Below are positions 42,166-50,203 of a DNA stretch of 53,427 nt, in pieces. Position 1 is the stretch's first letter; each line of letters starts with the position of its first letter. A program made the position numbers and the translations under genes. The notes under the pieces were generated by a model. It worked only from the letters and a program-made list of their open reading frames with translations. It did no database searches and was not told the DNA's origin. This DNA is from Clostridia bacterium (GTDB lineage: Bacteria; Bacillota; Clostridia; Oscillospirales; CAG-272): contig JAGALS010000041.1 in NCBI GenBank assembly GCA_017625065.1, forward strand, positions 1 to 53,427, given 5' to 3'.

Positions 42166-43410
42166 TCAATCCGATAAATCGCTCAATTTTGATAGTGAGC
42201 ATATCTCAAGATCTATACAATCAAGGTAGTGATCCTTCCACGATACAAAATTAGTATATTCTTTGCTGCCATAATATTTGATCCCCTCGATGCCGTTTAA
42301 TTCACAGCAGGTGGCAACATATCCCGGAATTAAATATTCGCGATGGGTGGTAGCATTGTCTTTTGATGGAGCAAAACGGCAATACGATAAGAATAGATTG
42401 GGCGCAGGGTCCTGAGACAAGTCTATCATTTTAATGTCACGTACGGGTTTTAACTTGGCAATCTCAACTCGGGGCAGTTTTGTGTGTTTTCTTACCTCTG
42501 CGCAAGCACCCTTGCTTTTGTCAGAAAAGTAGTAGTGACTTTGTCCAACATGATTAAATCGTCCATGAGAGGTAATGCCATGAGGAGCTTGCCCCATTTC
42601 CAATTGGGTGAAGGGACAATCGTTTTCACCAAGTGCACGAGCATGATAATAGTAATCTTCTTCAAAACCTATTTTGACATCCCATTGAGCAATGATTTCG
42701 TTAATTGCTCTTCCTGTTTCATGCATGCTGCCAAATTCGGGGTAACGACTTAAATAATTCAAAAAGGATATTAAATCCGCTTCTGTTAATTCGGATAATA
42801 GGTCAAGCGAAGAACAAATAATGTTAGTTTCTGGGATGCTTACTTTTTCTTCGGGATCATGGGCAACATAGAATGTTTTACTAGGGATATCCAAACAGAT
42901 ATCTTCATTGTCTGCCAATTTTTTTGCTGCGTTCACACTGAGACCACGAAGAACGGTTGATAGACCGCGGGGAAAAGATTGAGAAAGTTCGGTGAATATT
43001 TTTGATGTTTTCAGAAGAGCAACATTAGGGGCTTTGATTCCTGTGCTTCCTATGGAATCAACAAAGGTGCGAACTCCCGAAAAATCATTTCGCATTAAAG
43101 AAGTATGCAGTTTGGTTATTTCTGGTGTAGGAACAGATCGAGCGATATTCGCGATAACATCCCATTGATGCGACAGCAGTTTTCTGGTGATGGGTGCGGA
43201 TAGCATAGGAATTTCATACTGACGATATAGTAACATGTTTTGGTTGACAATGTTAGTAATCGCGGAAGTTACTGAAGATATTTGTGAGCGGTCTTGCAAA
43301 AACAGAAAATTACGATGATTGAATTCACTAAGAGCGCTAATTGAAGCGGTTACTTTAGCAAGTTCTCTCGTAGCGGCTTCTATGCCACGTAATGATTTAT
43401 TATCAGCCAT
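42166..43410 (-). CDS. RES-domain protein (NAD-consuming toxin family)
   Basis: 414 residues, start at 43410 where TGAGGT precedes the ATG; an in-frame ATG at 43440 lacks a ribosome site. Residues about 1-245 are a helical region I do not recognise. Residues about 250-395 carry a RES domain: YYHAR (catalytic Arg position), MGQAPHGITSHGRFNHVGQ, SHYYFS (Tyr) and CAEVR (Glu). RES proteins such as MbcT and ParT are ADP-ribosyl transferase-fold toxins that consume NAD or modify targets, usually with an Xre-type antitoxin (COG5642). No such antitoxin gene is next to it. The long N-terminal domain may act as the sensor or inhibitor instead. Its 5' end abuts the cut end of a restriction gene and no promoter is evident. 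Confidence 0.85.
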   Translation of the reverse strand: MADNKSLRGIEAATRELAKVTASISALSEFNHRNFLFLQDRSQISSVTSAITNIVNQNMLLYRQYEIPMLSAPITRKLLSHQWDVIANIARSVPTPEITKLHTSLMRNDFSGVRTFVDSIGSTGIKAPNVALLKTSKIFTELSQSFPRGLSTVLRGLSVNAAKKLADNEDICLDIPSKTFYVAHDPEEKVSIPETNIICSSLDLLSELTEADLISFLNYLSRYPEFGSMHETGRAINEIIAQWDVKIGFEEDYYYHARALGENDCPFTQLEMGQAPHGITSHGRFNHVGQSHYYFSDKSKGACAEVRKHTKLPRVEIAKLKPVRDIKMIDLSQDPAPNLFLSYCRFAPSKDNATTHREYLIPGYVATCCELNGIEGIKYYGSKEYTNFVSWKDHYLDCIDLEICSLSKLSDLSD

Positions 43411-43430
43411 AATTACCTCATTAAAGACAA

Positions 43431-46400
43431 GTTTTGACATTATCGTAACGCATCGCCCCGTGGTTGGCAGCGGCTGGCGCGAGGATTTTGGTAAGATATT
43501 CAGAGCAGGCGAGGATGCTAAGAATTATGCGTTTGTGGTCAAGGATACTGCGCCCAATAATGTGGACTATGATGAGAGCATCGACCAAAAGAACGAGCTG
43601 AATCTGCGAGGGCTCGACCAAGGCGGCAAGTATTTCATCTATTTTGCCTCTATCCAGGATTTGCGCGGCTCCAAGCGCGTTGGCGGCACCTTCCATAAAA
43701 ACAATGCTGTTTTTGATATGGATTGGGATCTGATCATCATTGATGAGGCTCACGAAGGCACGCAAACACTGCTTGGTGACAATGTGGTCAAAGCACTCCG
43801 CAAGGAGAAGACTAAGGTGCTGGCTCTCTCCGGCACACCTTTTAATATCCTTGACCAGTATGATGAAAATGCTGTTTACACGTGGGACTACGTGATGGAG
43901 CAAAAGCGCAAGGCGGAGTGGGATATCCTTCATCCCGGTGACCATAATCCTTACGCCGATCTGCCGCGCATGCACATATATACATACGAGCTGGGAGATA
44001 AGATCCCCGGTTACGTAGAGCACGAATTGGAGGGCAAGGCCTTCAATTTCCGCGAGTTTTTCAGGACTTGGACGGGTGATCCCGAAGTGGACAAGTCCCC
44101 CATCCCCGCAGGGCAACAAGCGGGCGATTTTCGCCATGCCGAGGACGTGCTCAGCTTTCTGAATTTGATTACCAAGCCAGATGCGGATAGCTTGTATCCT
44201 TACTCTACAAAAGAGTATCGCAATATGTTCAAGCACACATTGTGGATGGTGCCGGGTGTAAAGGAAGCCAAAGCGCTTTCCAAAATGCTTCGCGAGCATC
44301 CCGTATTCTGTCATTTTGGCATTGCTAACGTGGCGGGTGAGGGCGATGAATTTGAAGAAAGTCACTATGACGATGCATTGGAACTGGTGCGTAAGACCAT
44401 CAAGGAAAATGATTATTCCATTACGCTGTCTTGCGGCAAGCTCACCACCGGTGTCACGGTAAAGGAATGGACGGCCGTGTTTATGCTGGCGGGCTCTTAT
44501 TCCACTGCCGCGGCTGGTTACATGCAAACCATCTTCCGTGTACAGTCGGCAGGTCAGATCGACGGCAAGCAAAAAACAGATTGCTATGTGTTTGATTTTG
44601 CTCCCGACCGTACATTAAAGGTGTTGGCAGAAACGGCAAACGTTTCTCGCAAAGCCGGCAAGGCAGGTAAGCGGCAGGGGGAAAACCGCGAAATTATGAG
44701 CGATTTCCTCAATTTCTGTCCCGTGATCGCCATCCAAGGCACCGAAATGAAGCCGTACAGCGTGAACACGATGATGGAGCAGCTCAAGCGTGTGTACGCC
44801 GAAAAGGCCATCAGAAACGGCTTTGACGATGCTTCTATTTATAACGATAACCTCATGCGCCTTGACGATATTGAGCTGGAGAGTTTCAAAAAGCTCAAAG
44901 GCATTGTGGGTGCCAGTAAGGCGGCACCGCCCCTCAATGATGTAGAGGTCAACGCGCAAGGATTTTCGGAGGAAGAGCATCAAAAAGCGGAGGCGGCGCA
45001 AAAGAAACCCAAGCGTGAACGCACACCAGAGGAGCTTGCATTGCTGGAAAAATTGCAAGAGCAGCGCAAGAACCGTAACAATGCCATTTCTATTTTGCGC
45101 GGCGTGTCGATCCGCATGCCTTTGTTGATCTACGGTGCCAATGTGGCATTGGATGAGGATATCAGCATCGAACGCTTTGTCTCCATGGTAGATGACACCT
45201 CTTGGGAAGAGTTTATGCCAAACGGTGTCACCAAGGACATTTTTGCGGATTTCCTCAAATACTATGACCGCGATGTATTTGTGTCGGCAGGCAAAGAGAT
45301 TCGTAAGCTGGCAGCAAGTGCTGACGTGCTGACGCCTACCCAGCGTGTTATGGCAGTGGTCAAGATCTTTGATTATTTCAAGAATCCCGACAAAGAGACG
45401 GTGCTGACGCCGTGGCGTGTGGTGAACATGCACATGAGCGATTGTCTTGGCGGTTGGTGCTTCTATGATGAGAAATTTGAAAAGAAGCTGGACACGCCTC
45501 GTTTTGTGGATCGGGGACAGGTGACGGCAGATACGCTTGCCAATCCCAACGCGCAGATCTTGGAGATCAATTCCAAATCCGGTTTGTATCCGCTGTACGT
45601 AGCATACAGCATTTATCGCGCAAAGTTGGGAACTCGTGACGAAAACGAGATGCCACTAGAGCAGCTGTATGGCATCTGGGAGGAAACGGTGCGCGAAAAC
45701 GTGTTTGTCATTTGCAAAACACCTATGGCAAAGTCGATCACGATGCGCACGCTGTTGGGCTATACCAAGGGCAAGATCAATGCCCATTATTTTGAAGATT
45801 TGATCAATCATCTGAAAAACAAACCCGAGCAATTCAGAACGAAAGTCACTCGGGGCAAGTATTGGGGGAAGGAGGTCCAGGAAATGAAATTTGATGCCAT
45901 CGTCGGCAATCCACCGTATCAATCCGAAACAGTACAGCATCAATCCAATGTAAACGGACAAGCACCGCGCAAGAGTATATTCCAATATTTCCAAATGGCA
46001 GCTGACGAAATTTCCTCAGGTGTAGTATCTTTGATTTATCCGGGTGCCAGGTGGATTCACCGTTCTGGAAAAGGCATGCAAGAGTTTGGATTGCAGCAAA
46101 TCAACGATGTAATGCTTGAGAGGGTTGATTTTTATCCCAACGCCAATGAAATATTTGCCGATGTAGCTATTGCAGACGGTATAACAATGGTGTTGAAAAA
46201 TAAAAGGAAAACCACCTCTGGATTTATGTATGTATTTCATAAGGATGGAATTGCAACATCAGTACAATTAGATAATCCCGGAGAAGATCTCATACCATTA
46301 AATCCGCAGAATGCAGTTGTACTTGATAAAATAGCACTGTTTGTGGAAAAACATAAACTGTCCTATATGCATAGTAGAATCTTGCCCAGAAATTTGTTTG

Positions 46401-46954
46401 GGATAGAGAGCGATTTTGTTGAGAACAATCCTTCTAAGGTGAGAGAGTATCGAGAGGGAGAAACAATAAATCCCATTCATGAGATAAAACTGTTGACAAA
46501 CGACAAGGCCGGGAAAGCAGGACGCGCCAAATGGTTTGTGGCAGATAGAGATGTCATTCCCAGCAATCAAAATTTGATTGCCGAGTGGCAGGTGGTTGTT
46601 TCCAGTGCCAACGCAGGAGGGCAAAAAAGAGACAATCAAATCGAGATTGTGGATGATCAATCTGCGTTTGGGCGTTCTCGCGTAGCGCTTGGGACTTTCA
46701 AAACATTAGAGGAGGCACAGAATTTCTTTAATTATGCACAGACTTATCTTATAAAGTTTTTGTTTTTGATGACAGATGAGTCATTAACATCGCTTGGCAA
46801 AAAAGTTCCGGATATTTTGGATTATACTTGCAACAATAAAATGATTGATTTTACAAGAGATCTGGATTCCCAACTCTATACGTTGTTTGGTTTAAGTGAT
46901 GATGAAATTGCTCATGTGATAAAGACTGTGCAAAAGCAGCGAAATAACGGATGA
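43431..46954 (+). pseudogene. 5'-truncated helicase-DNA methyltransferase (restriction-modification)
   Basis: From about 43431 the frame reads VTHRPVVGSGW and continues for over 1170 codons. It has helicase motif II (LIIIDEAHEG), a SAT-like LALSGTPFN, and motif VI (AGYMQTIFRVQSAG). An adenine methyltransferase part follows, with motif I-like ILEINSKSGLYPLY and motif IV NPPYQ near 45908. This matches large single-chain restriction-modification proteins with Eco57I-type methylase domains. The Walker A motif and whatever stood before it are gone: upstream bases belong to the RES gene on the other strand. No ribosome site precedes any early ATG. It is probably inactive as a restriction enzyme. 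A clear terminator follows. Confidence 0.85.
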
Positions 46955-46964
46955 TACGAAAACG

Positions 46965-46998
46965 GGGTCGCAGATAATCTGCGGCCCTATTTTCTTTT
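46965..46998 (+). terminator. Rho-independent terminator
   Basis: A 10-bp stem with one G-U pair (46965-46974 with 46978-46987), then TATTTTCTTTTT. Confidence 0.85.
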
Positions 46999-47014
46999 TA
47001 AGCAAAACCAACCA

Positions 47015-47043
47015 TTTACAACAATATGAAAATGTGGTAAAAT
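47015..47043 (+). promoter_or_regulatory. Promoter of the membrane protein gene
   Basis: TTTACA (47015-47020), 17 bases, TAAAAT (47038-47043). Confidence 0.65.
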
Positions 47044-47073
47044 AAAGATTGAAGAAATGTAATGGAGGTAAGT

Positions 47074-48075
47074 ATGATAGCGCATTGGATAATTTTCTCT
47101 TTAATAATCCCATTGGTTCCTTTTTCGCTGGCCTATGTGTTCGTAAAGTTCGGCAAGACAAATGAATGGTCAGAAAAAGAAAAACGTATTGTTGGCATGA
47201 CGGTTGTTAAGAACACAATGTATTTTTGGTTGCTTGATTTTTTCTACATGTCTTGCTTTACAGGATGGTTTCTCGGAAAATATATTTTTGGCATCTTGGC
47301 TATACTTTTTGTTTTTGTCAATCTGACTAACGCGTTTTTGGCCAAAAGTAACATCAGCAAATGGTCGTTGTTGGTTGATTTTTTGGTAGGTGTTGCTTTG
47401 AGCATATATTTGATTCTCATAATACCAGATCCAGATTTTCAATTGGTGGTAACCACAATTATTGCTGCCGTATATAGCGGTTTGTTGACTCTCGTTGGTG
47501 TTGCGTGGACAATCAAAAAAGGTGATGACAACAGACAAGCAGATTTTAAGCGTATCGACGACGAACGCAAAGAAGAGGAACGAAAAAAGCACATTCCGTT
47601 TTTAAAAGTTGCTTATGAGAAAGCTACTTCTCAAATTACAGCAACCATGGGCGCAGATTTGGCTTTAGCAAAAGAAGTTATATTGCAACGCCCTTCAGAG
47701 GGGCAATATTGCGATGTTGATATTCCATCGTTTAATATAAAAAATGTTTCTGATAGCAACGTGATTTTATTGGGGATGAACATTGATAATCGTTATTACA
47801 AATTTGAAGAGAATTTACTGCTTGAAAAAGGTCTCGTTTGTGCAATCACGCCACAACGTAATATGTTGCATTTGTTTGTGAAAATGCCCGAAAAAATCGA
47901 ATTAATAGTCAGCGATGTACTTGAGAATAGATACACGCTATTGTGCAAATTCAGTATAAGCAAACGGACTGGTCCCCAAACGCTCTCATCCCCGGCTGAA
48001 GTGATAACATATATCCCTTATCAATATACCATTGAGAGCGTTTCTTTGCCTCAACTGATAAAAGCGAGCAATTAA
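47074..48075 (+). CDS. Membrane protein of unknown function
   Basis: 333 residues, start at 47074 with GGAGGT 4 bases upstream (an ATG at 47062 overlaps that site). About five transmembrane segments fill residues 1-155. A charged helix (KRIDDERKEEERKKHIPFLKV) leads to a beta-rich soluble domain of about 150 residues. Its base composition is more AT-rich than the flanks, and it is sandwiched between a broken restriction gene and a recombinase region, which suggests acquisition. No known motif recognised. Confidence 0.8.
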   Translation: MIAHWIIFSLIIPLVPFSLAYVFVKFGKTNEWSEKEKRIVGMTVVKNTMYFWLLDFFYMSCFTGWFLGKYIFGILAILFVFVNLTNAFLAKSNISKWSLLVDFLVGVALSIYLILIIPDPDFQLVVTTIIAAVYSGLLTLVGVAWTIKKGDDNRQADFKRIDDERKEEERKKHIPFLKVAYEKATSQITATMGADLALAKEVILQRPSEGQYCDVDIPSFNIKNVSDSNVILLGMNIDNRYYKFEENLLLEKGLVCAITPQRNMLHLFVKMPEKIELIVSDVLENRYTLLCKFSISKRTGPQTLSSPAEVITYIPYQYTIESVSLPQLIKASN

Positions 48076-48121
48076 TAAAGAATAATTTAGACTTGCGAGA
48101 GTGTGATTGGAAAGATTAGAT

Positions 48122-48490
48122 ATGAAAAGACAAGATTTTCTATTGTACTGTTTATCTACATACGGCACCTCGCCCGACTACCCGTTTGACGAGGATTTTG
48201 AAACGGCGGTGCTGCGGCATGGAGACACGCGAAAGTGGTATGCCATTGTGATGTGCGTGCCGCGGTGCAAGTTCGGGCAGGGAAGCGACGAAGTCATTGA
48301 CGTGGTCAACCTCAAGCTGCCGACCGACATGTTTGGATCCTTTGGTGCAGCCGAGGGTGTCTATCCCGCTTATCACATGAACAAGCTACATTGGGTTTCT
48401 GTGCTTTTGCCAGACACGCCCGATGACGTGGTGCAGTTCCTCGTGAACGCCAGCTTTGAGATCACACGCGCCAAAAGACAAGCAAAATAA
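48122..48490 (+). CDS. MmcQ/YjbR family protein
   Basis: 122 residues. The family has a double-wing fold and is called DNA-binding, with no clear role. Typical parts are seen: LLYCLSTYGTSPDYPFD, the central KWYAIVM and VVNLKLP strand pair, and the end pattern YHMNKLHWVSVLLP...SFEITRAK. The ATG at 48122 follows TTGGAAAG by about 8 bases. It is closed by a strong terminator. Confidence 0.9.
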   Translation: MKRQDFLLYCLSTYGTSPDYPFDEDFETAVLRHGDTRKWYAIVMCVPRCKFGQGSDEVIDVVNLKLPTDMFGSFGAAEGVYPAYHMNKLHWVSVLLPDTPDDVVQFLVNASFEITRAKRQAK

Positions 48491-48494
48491 GAGC

Positions 48495-48529
48495 AGCCCC
48501 GAGGCACATTTTGTGCCTCGGGGCTTTTG
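48495..48529 (+). terminator. Rho-independent terminator
   Basis: A 14-bp perfect stem (48495-48508 with 48512-48525), loop TTT, then TTTT. Confidence 0.92.
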
Positions 48530-48596
48530 GGTAAATGATCTAAATATTCTTGCGCGAGGACGGAATTTGATGTCCCACAACTGTTAATTCCAACTT

Positions 48597-48635
48597 GTTG
48601 TAAAGGGGTCCCCGTTTCGGGGACCCCTTTACAAC
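48597..48635. repeat. Perfect 18-bp inverted repeat overlapping the WYL promoter
   Basis: Arms GTTGTAAAGGGGTCCCCG (48597-48614) and its complement (48618-48635) flank TTT. The right arm contains the -35 element TTTACA. Confidence 0.9.
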
Positions 48636-48656
48636 TTTTGTGTCGAGTGATATAAT
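48628..48656 (+). promoter_or_regulatory. Promoter of the WYL regulator
   Basis: TTTACA (48628-48633), 17 bases, TATAAT (48651-48656). The -35 box sits inside the inverted repeat, which could therefore be an operator. Confidence 0.75.
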
Positions 48657-48685
48657 AAAAGCAAGATCTCGATCGGAGGTGCGCC

Positions 48686-49666
48686 ATGGCCAATAATAAA
48701 CTGAAAATTTTATATTTGATGCGCCTATTTCTGGAGCGCACCGATGAGAAGCACGGCCTGACTTTGGAGGAAATTGCGAGCGCGCTCGGTGAAATGGGTA
48801 TTTCGGTGGAGCGCAAGGCGCTTTACAGCGATATTGAGGCACTGCGCACCTTCGGCATTGACATTCAGATGCGCAAGGAGGGCGCCACGCGCTATCACGT
48901 GGTGAGCCGCGATTTTGAAATGCCCGAGCTCAAGCTCCTGGTGGATGCGGTGCAGGGCTCCAAGTTTATCACTCCCAAAAAGAGCACGGAGCTGATCAAA
49001 AAGCTGGAGGCGCTGGCAAGCGAGCACGAGGCAAGGCAGCTCCAACGCCAGGTGTTTGTGGCGGGGCGTATCAAGACCATGAACGAGAGTATTTATTACA
49101 CCGTGGACGATATTCACGAGGCGATCAACAGCAACTCTAAAATTTCATTTCAATATTTTGAATGGAACGTGGAAAAGGAGAAGGTGCTACGCCACGACGG
49201 CAAGATCTACCGTGTCAGTCCCTTTGCGCTCACGTGGGACGATGAGAATTATTACTTAATTGCATACGATAGTGAAAACGAGCAGATCCGCCACTATCGC
49301 GTGGATAAAATGCAGAAGATCAAAGTGCTTGGCGAGCGCCGTGACGGCGCCGAGCGCTTCCGTGATTTTGATATGGCGCAATACTCCAAAAAGACCTTTG
49401 GTATGTTCCGTGGCAAGGAGGAATTGGTCACACTTCGATGCAAGAATAAGCTGGCGAGCATCATCATCGACCGATTTGGGCGCGAAACACAGTTCTTTAA
49501 GGTAGATGGCGAGCATTTTGAGATCCATGTTAGAGTGGCGATCAGCCCGCTGTTTCTCACGTGGGTGTTAAATTTCGGTACTGATATTGAGATCATTTCA
49601 CCCGGCAGCGTGCGCGCAGAATTTGCACAACTGTTAAGAGAAACGCTGGCAACATACGAAAATTGA
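48686..49666 (+). CDS. HTH-WYL transcriptional regulator
   Basis: 326 residues with CGGAGGTG before the ATG. The N-terminal winged helix (about 1-75; LTLEEIASAL, SVERKALYSDIEALRTFG) is the HTH_11/DeoR-like type. Residues about 135-215 form a WYL domain (KISFQYFEWN, YRVSPFALTWDDENYYLIAYD), and a C-terminal extension (WCX-like) ends near 320. WYL regulators sense ligands, sometimes nucleic acid or nucleotides, and often control DNA repair or phage-defence genes. Downstream, two promoters share a conserved block (see 49705 and 49861) and are likely targets. Confidence 0.93.
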   Translation: MANNKLKILYLMRLFLERTDEKHGLTLEEIASALGEMGISVERKALYSDIEALRTFGIDIQMRKEGATRYHVVSRDFEMPELKLLVDAVQGSKFITPKKSTELIKKLEALASEHEARQLQRQVFVAGRIKTMNESIYYTVDDIHEAINSNSKISFQYFEWNVEKEKVLRHDGKIYRVSPFALTWDDENYYLIAYDSENEQIRHYRVDKMQKIKVLGERRDGAERFRDFDMAQYSKKTFGMFRGKEELVTLRCKNKLASIIIDRFGRETQFFKVDGEHFEIHVRVAISPLFLTWVLNFGTDIEIISPGSVRAEFAQLLRETLATYEN

Positions 49667-49676
49667 AATTTCCTTC

Positions 49677-49704
49677 AGGGGTGTACGTTTCGTACACCCC
49701 TTTT
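49677..49704 (+). terminator. Terminator of the WYL gene
   Basis: An 11-bp stem AGGGGTGTACG (49677-49687) with 49691-49701, loop TTT, T run. It resembles the inverted repeat at 48597 (AGGGGT...TTT...ACCCCT). Confidence 0.85.
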
Positions 49705-49740
49705 ACTGTCCGTTTTTCGGGATAGCACCTCGCGTATAAT
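49705..49740 (+). promoter_or_regulatory. Promoter with conserved CTGTCCG block, copy 1
   Basis: CTGTCCG at 49706-49712 is followed 22 bases later by TATAAT (49735-49740). The -35 position is not consensus. The same block and spacing recur at 49861. Confidence 0.75.
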
Positions 49741-49767
49741 AAAAGGCGAAAGAGAGGTGGCGTTATC

Positions 49768-49836
49768 GTGTGGATATTGCTTATTCTGGCTTTTGCCATC
49801 GGATTTTTTGAAACACTTTATAAAAATAACAAATAA
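49768..49836 (+). CDS. 22-residue membrane peptide
   Basis: A GTG start at 49768 follows GAGAGGTGG by 7 bases. The product is VWILLILAFAIGFFETLYKNNK: one hydrophobic helix and a short basic tail. It is too short for routine gene finding. A promoter lies just upstream and it follows the WYL regulator. Such peptides can act as regulators or toxins in the membrane; the role here is unknown. Confidence 0.6.
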   Translation: MWILLILAFAIGFFETLYKNNK

Positions 49837-49860
49837 TGTGTTTGCGAGCGCGAGCACAAA

Positions 49861-49895
49861 CTGTCCGCTTTTTGGTACACCTCTTGTGTTATGAT
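49861..49895 (+). promoter_or_regulatory. Promoter with conserved CTGTCCG block, copy 2
   Basis: CTGTCCG (49861-49867), 22 bases, TATGAT (49890-49895), upstream of the HIRAN remnant. The pattern matches copy 1 across CTGTCCGYTTTTYGG. Confidence 0.75.
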
Positions 49896-49939
49896 GGTAT
49901 CAGAGGTAAAGGCCTCGATAAGGAAATGGAGGTAAAGTT

Positions 49940-50035
49940 ATGAAGAATATTTTTATCACGATCACCGGACAAAATCATTATCTTGGCATGAAGCCGTTTA
50001 TTACCATTGCTTTGGGAGGGCACAATATGGTATAA
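49940..50035 (+). pseudogene. Truncated HIRAN-domain gene
   Basis: A good GGAGG lies 7 bases before the ATG. The 31 codons read MKNIFITITGQNHYLGMKPF and then drift to a stop. The opening matches the start of clostridial HIRAN-domain proteins (F-x-TITG-x-NHY-x-G-x-KPF), which are about 80-200 residues and linked to DNA repair and recombination. The rest is missing; a hairpin-rich element and the recombinase follow. Confidence 0.65.
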
Positions 50036-50159
50036 TATCCGCAGGAAGGCTTGTATACAAGCCTTTGGGCTTCGCCCTTTCCGTGCAATGCACGGCTGCG
50101 GTATTTACGGCTTCGCAAAAATGCCCTTGCAAGCAAGCATTTTTGCTTCATGGTATAAT
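50027..50159. mobile_element. Hairpin array flanked by a 10-bp direct repeat
   Basis: ATGGTATAAT occurs at 50027-50036 and 50150-50159. Between them lie an 18-bp palindrome (50047-50064), CCGTGCA/TGCACGG (50081-50095), GCAAAAATGC/GCATTTTTGC (50115-50146) and a short GGC-TTC-GCC. This resembles a small non-coding insertion with target duplication, but the repeats also look like -10 boxes. Confidence 0.5.
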
Positions 50160-50203
50160 CAATACAAAGAAAATGATACAACGAACCGCGAAAGGAGGTT
50201 TAT

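Noticed and set aside
50037..50149. tRNA or other known structured RNA
   Set aside because: The hairpins do not form a cloverleaf, and no anticodon arm or T-loop sequence is present.
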